Shown here one piece after another: positions 1 through 12,910 of a stretch of 46,962 bases of DNA; the stretch's first letter is position 1; each line of letters opens with the position of its first letter. A program made the translations under genes and the position numbers. The notes under the pieces were generated by a model. That model worked only from the letters and a program-made list of their open reading frames with translations. It had not been told where the DNA came from and searched no databases. The DNA is from Tubiluchus corallicola (taxonomy: Eukaryota; Priapulida; Priapulimorpha; Priapulimorphida; Tubiluchidae): contig JAQGDQ010000038.1 in NCBI GenBank assembly GCA_030141605.1, positions 944,302-991,263 of the forward strand, given 5' to 3'.

Positions 1-284
1 GATCAACAGTAAGCCGGACATTTACAACATGTGAATCTGGTAAAGAGACAGTTGTTCAAAATAGCAAAGATAACTTGTCTACTAAAGAGGTTTTATCTGC
101 TGATAATCTTTTACCTGTAAATAGAGGTGATAATAACATTTGCTAGAATGAAACAATGCAAGGAGATATAAAGATAATACAGCTACTGTTTTTGAGAATT
201 TATCGGTTTTTATGCAAATACAAGAAGTCTTGTCAATAGGCTCTCTGGACTGGTAATTATGAGGTGTACGCATTCATTTAAACA

Positions 285-942
285 TGGCTAACTCCAAAAA
301 TTAAGAATGGAATGTTGTTAAATGGTTTTAATTTCAAAGTTTACCGTAAAGACAGAGACACTCGTGGTGAGGGTGTTGCTTTGTTTTTTAATTCCAGTTT
401 GAAAGTGTCACCTGTTAAAATACCTGATATGTTTAGTAATATTGAAATTCTAGCTATAAATGTACTTGGCGATCGAGTTTTTAGATTAGTTGTTGTCTAT
501 CGATCACCCAGTTGTGATATAAATCAGTCTTTTAGTCTCTTTAAATGTATGGAATTCTTAGCTAATAGTAAATTCCCATTGTTTTGGGTACCCATTGGGC
601 TCTAGGTTATACCAAGCATTTTGTGACTTAATTTTGCAACAAGGACTAGATCAACTTGTAAATTTACCAACTAGGATAGATCCTTGCTCTGATCATGCAT
701 CCTTTTTAGATCATCTTCTTTCTACTGATGAAGCATTTGTACTGAATGCTCAAGTTACTGAACCATTTCTAACAACTAATCATGCAGCTATAACATTCAA
801 ATGCCAGGGTCCAGGACTGATATTTGGTAACGACTTACCACTTAAGCGAGACTATGGTAAAGCAGATTGGGATAGCTTAACATGTGAGCTTGGTGCAGTG
901 AACTTCTTTTTTACTACTGCTAATGTAGAAGATGTCTGCTAA
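285..942 (+). pseudogene. LINE apurinic endonuclease domain, frameshifted relic
   Basis: From 285 the frame reads 'WLTPKIKNGMLLNGFNFKVY', then 'RGEGVALFF' and 'LVVVYRSPS', which are hallmark blocks of LINE AP endonucleases. This frame closes at 605, where the expected GDFN motif has decayed to 'WVPIGL'. A second overlapping frame, 595-942, continues with 'LDQLVNLPTRIDP', 'LDHLLSTDEAFVLNAQVTEP' and 'TTNHAAITF', equivalent to the terminal SDH catalytic block, but the SDH has become TNH. Loss of both catalytic blocks and the frame change mean this domain is not functional. It forms the 5' half of the element whose reverse transcriptase begins near 1190. Confidence 0.85.
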
Positions 943-1119
943 TGTAGAAGAAGTTTTATCGCATTTTAAATGATAGTTTTGCAACCACGTACCTTTCAAA
1001 CGTATCAAAACTAAGCACTCCAAAATCAAACTTCCTCTTTATATCAGCAGGATTATTAAGAAAAAAGGCTTTTATACCATACAGAAATACTTCTGAATTG
1101 ACCAAACGAGAGTACAACA

Positions 1120-2141
1120 GTGCTAATAATGCATTTAAAAAAACAATCTAGAATATTAAAAATACCCAACGAAAGGAAAATTTTTGAAGATCCTGATAAA
1201 AGCAAATTTTTCAATTTTCTATGCAAGCAACTCTGCAATGATAATGGTGTATCTCCTTTGTGCAACTCTGATGGGCAATTATTTACTGATGATGTCTCTA
1301 AGGCAAATGTTTTAAACACTTGTTTTGCTCTAAATGTTACTTTAGATAATGGTCAGGTACCTCATATAGATGACAAAATTGGTGAAGGGATTGACTTTGT
1401 CAGCTGCCCAATGAAAATAAGAAAAGAGCTTCCAGCTATAATATTTAAGAAACTTGTAAATGTTCTTTGCTTGCCGTTATCCTTCATATTTGAAATGTCG
1501 TTTATGGAGGGTGTTGTTCCAGTTATTTGGAAAAGTGCTGATGTAAATCCCATTTATAAAAAAGGTGAAAGCTGCGATCCAAACAATTACAGACCGGTGT
1601 CCTTAACATGTGTATCTTGTAAACTTATGGAATCAGTTATCTATGAAAGTGTTACAGAATACTTAAGATTTAAAAATTTGTTGACTCGGGAACAATGTGG
1701 TTTTCTCTCATGTAGATCAACATGTACTCAATTATAAGAAAGTTTGTATGATTGGCATCTTGCCTTGGATCTGGATACCAATGTAGATGTTGTATTAAGT
1801 GACTTTACGAAGGCTTTTGATACGGTTAGCCATCCAAAACTCTTGATCAAACTTAAATCTCTAGGCATTCATGGATACCTACTGAATTGGTTTACCTGTT
1901 AAATAGGACCCAGCGAGTTGTTATTGGTAGTTCTTTTTCAAACTATGTGCCTGTAAGATCAGGAGTTCCACAGGGCAGTGTACTCGGGCCTCTGTTATTT
2001 TTATTATTCATAAATTATCTGCCAGATAATGTAGGACTGGTAACACTAAAATTATTTGCTGATGATGCTAAACTGTATCAATGCCTTATGAATGATGGTA
2101 TTTCTGATATCCAGTCAGCTCTTGACAAAATCAAAACATGA
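1120..2141 (+). pseudogene. LINE reverse transcriptase, interrupted relic
   Basis: The frame to 1737 contains 'PVIWKSADVNPIYKKG', 'DPNNYRPVSLTCVSCKLMES' and 'REQCGFLSCRSTCTQL', the standard opening blocks of CR1/Jockey-type reverse transcriptase. After a stop, another frame from about 1797 gives 'SDFTKAFDTVSHPKLL' (motif A). The frame starting near 1887 gives 'RSGVPQGSVLGPLLFLLFIN' (motif B) and 'LFADDAKLY' (the FADD catalytic motif C). Catalytic aspartates are therefore still visible, but in-frame stops at about 1735-1737 and 1901 plus frame changes make it non-coding. A deletion removes the thumb after 2141. The family assignment of the domain is secure; the clade is inferred. Confidence 0.9.
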
Positions 2142-2400
2142 GCAGACCTATGACAGCTGACCATAGCTATACCTAAATGTAACACATTGCATATTGGAAG
2201 TATATGTAAGACAAATTTTCATGATTTTTTTTCAAATCGTGTTGTTCCAATATGGAACTCATTGCCTGCTTCTGTAAATAGTTCGCCATTAGTTACTGCT
2301 GGAAATATTAAGTTAGTTCGTAAAAACTTGAACATGCTGATTTAACAAGGTTTCTTAAATCGATAGACACATGTAAGTAGCTTTGCCCTGTGTGTCCTCC

Positions 2401-5400
2401 TGCACATCTTAATAAGTGCTAATTATGTAATATGCAAGTAATTGTATTGTATTTTTATTTTTTTAATGAATGTGATTTTATGTATTATGTATAAAAAAAT
2501 GTCCGCGATTGCCAAAAAGAGTTTTGTGCTGGAACTGAGTATTAGAATGCCTAAACGTGGTCAAGGTTGTATCCACAATTCCACTCCCATGCTTTTAAGG
2601 CCAGAACATGTGACGTGCATCTTTTTGTGCAGGTAATATTTTCACAATGATCAGTACCACCATTTTCAAGCGTATTTTTACTAGCTACAGGAATCATAAT
2701 AAAGAACAACATAATTTTTTAAAGAAGCTTACCAATCCTCATTTACATTAGTTAGCGCATGTCTACATTACTGACTAATTATTAAAAGCATTTTTAAGTT
2801 TTGTGATTTCTTTATTATTTTAGAACTATAATATTATATCAAGATTAAGATAATATTATATTAAGATTAAAGAAATCAAAGAAATTAGTATTTGGTACTA
2901 ATATCAGTAGTTCTTATCATCTGTATTGAGTCAGATTCAACATGTAAGACCTATGAAATCCATACGGACCTGTCTTTTGTTAGCAAAGATGCAAACCATT
3001 TTCATGTTTGTGTCATTCAAGCTCTTTTAAATATTGTCCAGTACATGTTGTGCGTGCGTAAATTATTCAGATTTTGCCCCAGTCCCTATACTGATTATTG
3101 GACTGTAAATTATATATACTAGGCCAAGCTACAATGAAAACATGTTGATAATACTATTTGACTATTGATGCAGATATATGAATACAGTCCTGTACACCTG
3201 ATAGAATATGTTCTGATATCAAATATTTTATCAAAGATATCATCTGATATCAAAGATTTTTTCCAAATTCTTGACAAATACAGATAACATGACAATGAAA
3301 ACGTGCGTTGGTGACTTTCTTTTTCCTGTTAAAACATTATTCCGTACACCTTAGTGGTTATTTTGCTTACTTTTATGTTTAAAGCATTAAATTATTTTAA
3401 AGCATTTTGCAGTTAAAATTTGTTAAACAGCCTACAGGTTAGATTAGGTAGCATGGCATTTAACGGTGACACAAATATTCTCATCACAATCTATGATATT
3501 AAAAGCATGGGATTGGATATAGCCATAGTCACATTTAAACATTTTACTACTTAGTTACAACGCGCGAAACCATTTCTTGCTAATGGCCGATTTTCATTTT
3601 TAGCTTTCTGAAATGTTATATGTTAGAAATATCACCGTTGTTTTATTTGACCTTAAAATAGGTGTACACCCAATTTAGCCTTTTTAGACACGTTTTGCAG
3701 CGTTATGGCAAAATTCCCATTTTTGGAAATCGCCGACAGTTCTTTTTTGGAGTTTCGAGGGTTTTCCATCAACTTTTGTGCGATAGATTTTTAGTTTGTT
3801 AATCTGCATGTTTTTCTGTTCTAGGTACAAGCGAAAATAATTTTTATGCAATTTGCTCGCGTGACGGCCCAAAAATGATCTAGATTGACTGGATTATGAA
3901 TAAGGTTGCCATCAGGCGACTGCATTCTTTTCCACAACATCCTTCCGTCTCCGTTCTCTGATTACTGCCGAAATGTCAGGTGTGAACCAGGAAAAAGGCG
4001 TCGTTAAATAGTAAACCGTTTTAAAAATAGTTTTTTCACAAACGCGAATTTCATTAAAAACTTGTGAACTGAGATATGTCATTCTTGCTTGGGCAATCAT
4101 GGGAATCGCTTTTTGACAGAGTTCAGTTAATTTTTTGACACGTTTTAGTGTTTCACACGAACAGACGAATTAAATTCACCTGATTTAACATTTAGCTAAT
4201 TATTGCGAACAGACAAGCTTATCTGTACTGGTTGTCCATAGACACCGACTTTGTCATCGCACACGCATCACAAAGATTCTTTCATCGCACACGTATATTA
4301 TAGTGACATGATCTTACTCATTAGATTTGTGATATTTTTATTCACTTATACAAGTTGCCTAGAAATTAATTAGCATTTGACTGCAACTGTAACGTATTTT
4401 CAGGTACGCATAAAGTTTTTTCATTTGTAAATCCACCATTAGTTAGTCAAGTATTAAAATTCTCTTCATGAATGTGCAAATGGGTTCCCACTTATAAATG
4501 CCACTTCTGATAAACTGTGTAGTCAAGGATTAATGAAAATTCATTTTTTCCACCCGTAAATGCCAACATGTAATAAAGTATTGTGTCAATGATTAACGAA
4601 AATTCATTTTTCTGCGTATCTATATTTTTTTAGACACGTGCATGTGGTAATGTTACTCTTTGTGTTTCTCCCGTATCTTGTTTATTCTTGTACAGATGAA
4701 ATTTTTAATGCGTTTGATATTTAACATGTCATAATTTAAATGTTTTATTCGTCTTCCGTGTGCTTAATGATAGGCATGTAGTAAATTATCCCATTTGTGT
4801 ATGTGATGTACATATAACTTTTATTATGTTCAGTGAAGTAAGTAACTAACTACATTTTTCCTTTTTCTTTGTAATTAATTTTATCATACACATGGATATT
4901 TGAATAAATATAATTATATGCAATAAACAAATGGCCCATTATCTGCACCTTCGTTACTTTTGCTTAGGATCTTAGTTACTTTTTGCGTCTGTTTAAATTT
5001 TCACTACTAATCATCTGTACTTTCAACTTTCACTGTATCGCATACTATATAAACATACACCCAGTAATAGCCTATGTACTAGTAGTAGCTGTGCACGTTA
5101 ATCTATGTGGAGCAGTACGGCATCATCTAAAGCTGTACTAACTAGGAGGTATTTACTGTTGTTACAGTTACTATTACCCATCTAGAGAAGTAAATTTCAT
5201 TAAAAAAGGCTAAATGATTTAGGCCACTTAGATACATTAAATAGTATACAAGCGTACATGGATGCCGTATAAGCCTAGCTAAATGAAATTGACAATCTTA
5301 TAAGTGCATGTCATCTAATGTGACTCTTACATACACAGTAGTGATCGTTTAAATGATTTTAAAGGCAAAACAACTGTAGACTTCTAAGAAAGAAATGTAG

Positions 5401-5467
5401 TTAAAGGAGTAGTACACACTTTTGATGACAGTGTTTGTAGTTTAATTTCTACTCATAATTTTCTTAG
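2401..5467. other. Non-coding AT-rich stretch
   Basis: About 3 kb with no coding segment I can support on either strand. Open frames here are short, low-complexity and lack family signatures. It should contain at least one upstream exon of the sugar transferase that follows, since that protein's initiator Met is not in its large exon, but I could not pick it out. Small AT-rich inverted segments occur around 2825-2880. Confidence 0.5.
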
Positions 5468-5503
5468 GTAATTTGATTAATAGTAAAATTTATTTACTTA
5501 CAG

Positions 5504-6582
5504 AACAATGTGAATTGGACTCGCGTCGCTGGCGACTGTCAAATCTGATAATAGTCATTAGTATTTTCTGTATTATAATTTCATTTTTTCGCACAGTCAT
5601 TGATGAGGACGTTGACTTACTAAACGGAGTGAACAACTGGCAGACAGTTCACAAAATGAACGCTATAACTAGCAGTAAACCTGCTTCAAGAACAGGCGAA
5701 TTGGGAAAAATGTGCAGGGACATTCTCACTGATGGAAAAGTACCTTACATTGCTTTTATCAATAAAGGCTATATCAACATAACTTTAAGCTGGCTGTGCA
5801 ACACCCTTAGCATGAATTTGCACGATCAGATCGTCATTGTTGCAACTGATGACGTCACGCACGCAACTTTGCGTCACCTTTGGCCGAAAGTGAAAATTCA
5901 TCATCACATAACTCGCCAAAGGCTAAAAATGAAGTATGAGTATAACACACCTGGATATAGGTTCATTATTCTTGAGCGAACACAACTCTTTCTGAAACTC
6001 CTGGAAGAAGATATTTCTTTTCACATCTTCGAAACTGACGCCGTTTGGTTGAAAGACCCGAGACCACTGCTATACCGTTATCGTGATTCTGACTTTATTG
6101 GTTCTCTTGTTTCACACAAGTTAACTAATTATAATATATCTGTGAATTTTATGTTCGTAAATGCTACTAATAATGCCAAAGCAACTTGGGCGAAAATGGT
6201 GCAGTCCGTTGAAGAGGATTTTAGACACATGTACGAACAGAATGTCCTGGATGATTTATGTAAAGCAAAATATGCAGATGCCAATTGCGATTTTTATCCT
6301 TTTGATAAAGTTGCTGATGGTTTGGTTTACAAGGTGCAAAAAGCAAAAGATTTTGCACCTGACCCTTACGTAATTAACATCAATTGGGTAAAAGGTGTTG
6401 ACGAAAAAGAGGCTTTGGCTAAAAGGCATCATCACTGGTTCTTGCATGCAGATGGCAGCACATGCGTGTCAAATGATTTGACAGCGTACAGCAAAAAGAA
6501 GGATTTCAGACCTTACAGACAAGGACATTCTCGACTAAACAGAGAGAAAAACAGTCATTCGTCTGAAATAGCAACTAATTAG
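5504..6582 (+). CDS. Nucleotide-diphospho-sugar transferase-like Golgi enzyme, large 3' coding exon
   Basis: The open frame runs to TAG at 6580-6582. Numbering residues from the TTG at 5473 gives 369: a basic cytoplasmic end, one hydrophobic anchor at about 24-39, a stem, then a lumenal catalytic domain. This is type II Golgi glycosyltransferase topology. The catalytic part fits the nucleotide-diphospho-sugar transferase family (Pfam PF03407, related to GT77): 'PGYRFIILERTQLFLKLLEE' at about 160-179, the metal-binding block 'ETDAVWLKDP' at 187-196, and 'PYVININWVKG' near the end. Possible N-glycan sites are N102, N221 and N230. No in-frame ATG precedes residue 62, and the frame opens after candidate acceptors TTTTCTTAG (5467) and TTACTTACAG (5503), so the initiator Met should be in an upstream exon. 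Donor and acceptor sugars cannot be read from sequence. The metal block is ETD where DxD is usual. AATAAA at 7788 is a possible poly(A) signal. Confidence 0.82.
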
Positions 6583-9148
6583 TAATGACTATGGCTGAGG
6601 TTGATTGGTACATTGCCTTGGATATTAGTCAAATTATTTACTTTGATAGCGAAACGAATCTTAAAATACAAGAAAGGGTTACCTAGAGTAGGTTTCAGAA
6701 AAATCGCCTTGAAAAATTATATTACATATATTAGTTCAATTTTATACGTATATTGTACTCGCGTTGATAGGATTTTTGTTTGTTTTCATTTGAAACTTCC
6801 CGCCACACTACCGACGGCGCCATTACTTGCCGTTGCTTACGCAAATGTAAATCAGGGGAAGAAAAGTACATGTCAAACTATGTCCCAAAAAATTTTCCGT
6901 GGAAAATTATATAACTTAACATTTCGCTTACCTGATAGAAAGACTTATATAAATAGAAAAGAAAATTATTAATTATTTAAAATGCTTTCACAAATTGGTA
7001 TAATATCGCTGATACACCCACTATGGAGCAGCGCTCACTAACCTAAAACGTATTTTTAATTTTATTGACAAGATACAGTAATTTTAAATTTTACTTAGTA
7101 GTGACGTGTGCGCTACGAATGGTCTGATTATTTTTTTGAACTTTACAGAATGTTATCTAAACTTGTTTCAAAATGGCTGCGTCTAAAGGTAATCGCGGGA
7201 GTTTAAATTTACATGTTTTATACAGCGTTATTGCCAACGCAAGTCTAATATGCAAAAAGGCAGTATGTAAGTTGTAAAAAAATTCAAGACAAATTTTTTA
7301 AGCTTTATGTAAGTTGAGGGTTTTCTTGTGCTTTAAAGTGATTCAACAAACTGGGCGTAATCATGAGCGAGATTAATACTAGTCTTTTGACCAAACCAAA
7401 TTGAATGACATTTGAGAGCCAAATCCGCGAGCGGAACGCTGTGACATTGTTTACACCTAACCATTTAAGTTACAAGGCCTTTGCCCTAATATTCACATTT
7501 TAGCTCGTGTCTCGGACCTTTAAACAATTCTAAATTTTTTATCTGCACTATTATCTGAGCCCTTCTCCAGTTCTCACCTCAATAAGTTTCGTGACTCTGG
7601 TTACTATAGTTTTAGAGTTAGTCAATGTTATGCCTTTTGGCTCCTATCACGGGCCCCCTCAAAAACCCAGGTACACATCTACTTTACAATATCTAAATAC
7701 TTATTGTGACGGGAACACAAAAATAATTACCATCATAGCATGTGGTGTTCTCATAAATCTTAATTTCTGCATATAAAAAATTGAAATAATAAATCTGACT
7801 GCTTTCACTGGTTATAAATATATAATTATCTAATTACGATAATTTTAAGATAAAAAATAAATATTACTCACATAATGCGGCTGTAACAACTTAATAACAT
7901 CCTGGGAACGTCATACGTTGATTTAGGTATATGAGGTAGAAACGCCATAAATAATTACTTTAGGTACTTCTACCTATAGGTTAAGGCCAGAAACTGACCT
8001 TACCACTTACAGTACATTGAACTTAACCCAAACTCTACAAGAAATTAAGTGGTTATCGAAAAACTTACTGATGACCTGTGCCCCTGACCCTTCATTAGAG
8101 GTCAGCATTCAATGGACAACTTTCAAGGCTCCTAGCATCCAAGTTTCGTGACTAGAGCCCACTGCGTTTACGAGTTAAAATGAATTAAAAAGTTGAAAAT
8201 TAGATGCCTAACATAAAGATGGAAAATCAGCGATGGGTTCTCCAGGATCCGCGACGCTAGCGTTTGCTGGAAAAATTGAATTGTGTACATGGGCGCCCGC
8301 TGGAGGGACAGATTGTTTGCCCCCTTCATTGGATCAAGCCTTGTAACCCTAACTGGAAGTGGGAACTTTTTAATTAATTCCCTAAGGAGTGGGGTGATTC
8401 GGAAGTTTCTATTCTCTGCCTCACTCATAGTATGGTAAATTACCTAATATAAGTTATTGTCACTCTGGCTTAAGAGGCCAAGCCCGGAGGTCAAGCGGTC
8501 AACACGAATAGTGACAGCTTAGGGCGAATCACTGTTAAGCTCTTTAAGTTGTTTAATTTGTGTGCAATGTAGACAAACAGTCTCGGTGTTTTCAAATCCA
8601 CGCAATAGGTAGCAGCACTATGCAGCAGGATCTCCTCGAAATGAAGGCTGTGCTTGTCGATGAAAACTTGTGATTCAAAACGACAAGGTTTAGGTCGAGG
8701 TTTAGTTTAGAAGATTACTAAAATCAGAGTCACGTGATGCAACTCCAACTACGGATTTTGTGTTCGTGAGAGTGAGAGAGATAATTCAAGTGGTGGAGTT
8801 GAATAACTTCAAAGTTAGGATGCATTCTTTTTAGACACGGTTTTAAATATCAGTTGGTTTTTGGCGGCGTTAGAGTCTATTGACAAAAGGTCATTAAACT
8901 GATTTTCAGCTCATGAACATAATTTACAAAACTCTAATAAATGTTTATATATACTCGACTTTTAAAATATTTAATGCAAACATCGATTTTTTTTTTGCTT
9001 ATTATTCGTTATCCTTTTTTATTATTTGAGAAATTAATTGGTGAAGGAAAAAACGAATTCTGAAAATAAAAGTAACAGCTAGCACGCAGTTAAGCAAAGA
9101 AATGGCTTTTATTCTGCAACATTTCGACACAGTTAAGGTTATATTCGC
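6583..9148. other. Non-coding stretch downstream of the sugar transferase
   Basis: No gene is supported. A 123-codon frame at 6601-6972 starts at TTG and has no family signal. The segment probably contains the 3' UTR of the transferase. It also holds two copies of a recurring 37-bp repeat motif, at 7584-7620 and 8141-8177, embedded in repeat-like sequence with scattered 'TGACC' words (see findings). Confidence 0.5.
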
Positions 9149-9244
<96 letters not shown>

Positions 9245-9297
9245 GATCATCATCATCATCATCATCATCATCAACATCATCATCATTATTATTATTA
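9149..9297. repeat. (ATT)n/(ATC)n compound microsatellite
   Basis: A nearly perfect ATT trinucleotide run from about 9149 to 9243 changes into ATC repeats with a few interruptions up to about 9285, then returns to ATT. Poly-isoleucine or poly-methionine open frames on both strands here are products of the repeat. Confidence 0.95.
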
Positions 9298-10388
9298 ACG
9301 CTTTATTTATAGTGGCAACGATTAACTTTACAGTTATTCACAGAATTATCCACAATGATAAAATAAAAAATAAAATGAAAACTAAATCGTGCATTTTGTG
9401 AATTTCTTGCACTTTACCTTTATGGTATACTCTGTATTATATATTCATTCCCTTCATTCCGTTGGCTTGACCACTAAATTATACAGTATACATGTGTAGT
9501 GTAATATATCAGCCTTTAATAAGACTAAATGCCAGTGTACACTCCGCCTTCATAATGAGTTTAAAAATGGCTCTAGTAATATACTCTTTAATACTGCAGC
9601 GAAATCTGCTGCGATAGTAATAGGGTACGTGCGGCGTCATTTATTAACAACGAGATACAATGAATTCTGCAGTTGCAAATTCGCGAGCATCACCGTGTTT
9701 TATCACTTGACTGTACCTGGTCCAGTGTGGTTTACTCATGTCAAAAAATGCAGATTATTAGCGCATTTCTACGCATAACAGTATCTACGGTGACATCTAA
9801 CTTGCTTGACTGATTATCACTTAACTATGCCTGGTCTAATGGGATTTACTCATGTGTGATTGTACAATTTATTTTAACTTTTGCTCATACATATGTTGTC
9901 CTCTATCTCAGGCCCTTAAAAATCTAGTTTCTAACCTCCACATTGTCTGAGGCGCCACACAGGTTCTATCCTGCGCCCTGCATGTTTTTCATCACTCTAG
10001 CTTTCTGCGTTTGAGAGTTAACTTTAGTAATTAACACTCGATACGTAACATAATGATGAAATCAGCGCATGGATTCTCTATGACACGCGCATAAGGATGG
10101 GATTCCTAAGTAACAGCTAGCACCATACACAACAATTTACCTGTCTTGCCACCGGTACTTTTGTTCAGAAACCAGAAACTCTAAGTGCATCTGCGCATGC
10201 GTCAATGAATTTAGCTAGCAGCATGTCACTGCTAAGCGTGTAACAGTAATACCCATCGTCTTGGCGGAAAAGATTAAAATGTTTTATCTTATTTTGCAAG
10301 CCAAGCCAAAATTAAATATCATGGCATCACATCGCTAGTTATATTAGTGAAAATTATTAAATGTGAAAAAGAAACGACACTTGTTAAA
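9298..10388. other. Upstream region of the GPCR gene, no coding signal
   Basis: About 1.1 kb between the microsatellite and the receptor start codon. It should include 5' UTR and perhaps promoter of the receptor, but I see no convincing TATA or initiator element. A diverged copy of the 37-bp recurring motif lies at 9984-10020. Confidence 0.4.
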
Positions 10389-10838
10389 ATGTCGAACAAC
10401 GTCACAGCACTAGAAACTATTCGACTTCATCCCATGGACATTGCCAATGCAGCCGTACTTTTGACAATGGCTTTGTTAACCGTGATTTTCAATATCGTTG
10501 TCCTGGTCGTCGTGCAACGAATCAAGGAGAATAGATCCACCACCGAAATTATAATCAGTCATGTAGCTGTGGCTGACCTTCTGGTGGCTGCATTCCATAT
10601 GGTAGGCAATGGATCCTCCGCTTTGTCGATGTCATTTGGCGCGGGCAACGCCACCTGTAAGTTTCTGAATTTCATGCAGGGATTTTCGTTGACCGTGTCC
10701 GCGTATATTGTGATGGTGATAGCCGTGGACAGATGTAGTTCTGTGATGAAACCCGACGGCCGCATGATGGCGCCCTTGAGAGTCAAAGCTGGACTTATTG
10801 CTTGCTGGATTATTAGCTTTATTATTTCAACCCCACGG
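10389..10838 (+). CDS. GnRH-type GPCR, coding exon 1 (N-terminus to TM4)
   Basis: First coding exon of a class A receptor whose full CDS is join(10389..10838, 22521..22731, 24251..24666): 1077 nt, 358 aa. It would be a plasma-membrane neuropeptide receptor. The ATG has A at -3. This exon has 150 complete codons and ends at CGG|GTAAGC, phase 0. It encodes a short N-terminus with an N4-V-T glycan site, TM1 with N35 (1.50), TM2 'SHVAVADLLVAAF' with D63 (2.50), C90 before TM3 for the conserved disulphide, N87-A-T, TM3 'AYIVMVIAVDRC', and TM4 with W140 (4.50). The DRY motif is DRC (114-116). Peptide-receptor class is clear. GnRH/AKH/corazonin assignment rests mainly on exons 2 and 3; oxytocin/vasopressin-type is the next alternative. 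Confidence 0.9.
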
Positions 10839-11040
10839 GTAAGCAATAATATGTTATAAAATAAATGAATAATAGTGATGTACAATGTTAATAATAACAG
10901 TACTGTACTTCCAAGACCTGTTTAGCTTTCTTTTAAATAAATTTAGAGATGATGCCTGCAGTCAGTAGATACTAAAGAATTTTATCCATTAACTGAACCT
11001 GTACTTTCTTAAATTTGTGTTTAAAGCGTTTCTTCTCTCA

Positions 11041-11180
<140 letters not shown>

Positions 11181-12459
11181 TTCCATTTGTGAGCAGGAAT
11201 TGTGTTCCTTCGTTTTATTCAACGGTTATTAATTAGTTACTGCGTGACTGCGTAAGTTTACCAAGTTGCCATCTTTTTGATAAGAATGCTAGGCTAACAC
11301 AAATTCACGACAGAGAAGATTCTAAACATATCACAGCTGTTTGCTCATCTAGGAACGTTCTGAAATTTATTTATGGCGCCAGTCCTGACGTTGTGCGCAA
11401 TCCCAAGATAGCAACAACCTCAGCAATCCTAGACATCAAATTTACAGCGACAGTCGTTGTTTATGAATTATTATTGCCCAAATTACAAATTTGTTATTAG
11501 TTAAAAAGAAGCATTTTAAAATCGTTAATTAACAAACAACTAGGCCCTTACTAGTTAGCTGTGCTATGCGTTTTTTCATAAAGTAATGATTTTTTTAAAA
11601 ATAAAGTAAAGCTAATGATAATTTGCTCAGAAACACACAAGAAACTACTCTATCCTTCGCAGAATGACAATATATATATATATATTGGAATTCTTCAACA
11701 ATCTTTGACCCCGTACGATCATATAAATACCTTGAAGAACACCTTAAAATATCAAATCTTTTCCTTATACACACTAGATCGTTAAGGTGTGTATATGTCA
11801 AATCAACGTACAATAGAAAGGTGTGAATTTAAGTAAACTGAAAGTTATAAGGGTTACTGAAAAATCGCCGCATATATCGTGTATTGTTTCACAACCAGCT
11901 AAAAATAATTAACAAGATGTGGTGTACGTGCCACTACAAGCAGGCACTTGCTCCAGAACAAAACAACCTCTGGTAATCAACATGTTATTTTTATCGAGCG
12001 CAAACGATGTTTCTGATAACTTCACTTTCAGTGCTAAAAATTAACGTAAAAAATTAATTAGAGCATTTATCACAATCACCTGCACTCATATAACATGTTG
12101 CTATCCAGAAGCTGGTTCTTTTACATTTTTGATGGATCTCTGACGATTTATCTCTGATCTGGGAAGAAGCCATTGCTATATATGGCTTCACAGTGGCTGC
12201 TTGATAAATTTACATTCAAAACACCTGCAAGTTATTCCTAGGCGCAGTCGTTTACATGCTGTTATACAACATCCTGGTGATTTATGTTTGGACTTCAATT
12301 ACAAATATCGTCTGTACAAGTAGTCCTAATAGACAAGTTATTGGAAAACTAAATTCTGCTGGTACATGCGTGCTGGGAGGGCTTATGTATGTTTTATTGA
12401 TCTTAATTAATATTAAGAATCTTTCTATTCGCTAATATTTATATTATTTAAAATCACAG

Positions 12460-12910
12460 GCGAGCACTGGAAATACTGAGTTTAGTTAGTAATTACAAAG
12501 GATAAACTTGGACTGAACGGAACACAGTGGCATAGTGGTCTGAGGCGTTGTTCAAACGCCGTTTGCATTCATACTTTTCACAGTTTTGTCTTTCAAGTTA
12601 ATTACGCGCGAAATTTCTGATTCAAAATTAATCGAATTAAAAACTGGATCTAATTAATTTAATTTAGTGTGAGCGATCTAATATTGGAAATGCTGAAATT
12701 GGTTAACCAGCTATAAGCAATGAACATTAAACTGGCTTGATCGCTGCTGGGAAATATGACAGTCTAGTGGTCTAAGTCATCGATATTGTAAGCACAAGCT
12801 CCATGGTTTTAGTCTAGGTTGTATTCCAACTTTTTCACATTTCTTGTCATTCATCTTTGCGAGATTTAATTCATTTCAAAATTTGATTTAATTAATTGTG
12901 AAGTTATAAC
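12460..12910 (+). mobile_element. Tandem pair of tRNA-derived SINE-like units
   Basis: Two diverged copies of the same unit lie head to tail, at about 12460-12667 and 12668-12910. Each contains a tRNA-like box A stretch ('TGGCATAGTGGTCTGAG' at 12531; 'CAGTCTAGTGGTCTAAG' near 12763). Each then has a conserved body ending in 'TTTTCACA' or similar and an AATTAA-rich 3' part. Unit 2 also has a box-B-like 'GGTTTTAGTC' at the right spacing. The word 'GCTGAAATTGGTTA' near the start of unit 2 is shared with the minus-strand copy at 42.3 kb. Assignment as a Pol III SINE is an inference from the boxes and from the repeated occurrence. Confidence 0.6.

Larger units (their letters stand above)
1..2400 (+). 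mobile_element. Decayed non-LTR (LINE) retrotransposon, CR1/L2/Jockey-like, truncated by window edge
   Basis: A single plus-strand LINE relic. In order I can read an ETWL-like 'WLTP' endonuclease segment near 285, further AP-endonuclease blocks to about 830, reverse transcriptase blocks from about 1190 to 2141, and a 3' piece at about 2220-2345 reading 'FFSNRVVPIWNSLPASV', the usual C-terminal end of CR1/L2-type ORF2 proteins. The order and orientation match one element. It is dead: the reading frame changes several times and is interrupted by stops, for example near 942, 1737 and 1901. The thumb region between 2141 and 2220 is missing. The 5' part lies outside the window, and no poly(A) or satellite tail is obvious after 2400. 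Clade assignment is inferred from motif wording; a tree would be needed to separate CR1, L2 and Jockey. Confidence 0.88.

Noticed and set aside
6161-6447. Two frames overlapping the sugar transferase
   Set aside because: Out-of-frame and antisense shadows of the well-supported coding exon.
6601-6972. 123-codon plus-strand frame after the sugar transferase
   Set aside because: Starts at TTG, Ile/Lys/Tyr-rich, no domain; fits UTR or intergenic sequence.
9002-9401. Poly-Ile/Met open frames on both strands
   Set aside because: Translation of the ATT/ATC microsatellite.
10559-10885. 108-codon minus-strand frame
   Set aside because: Antisense shadow of receptor exon 1.
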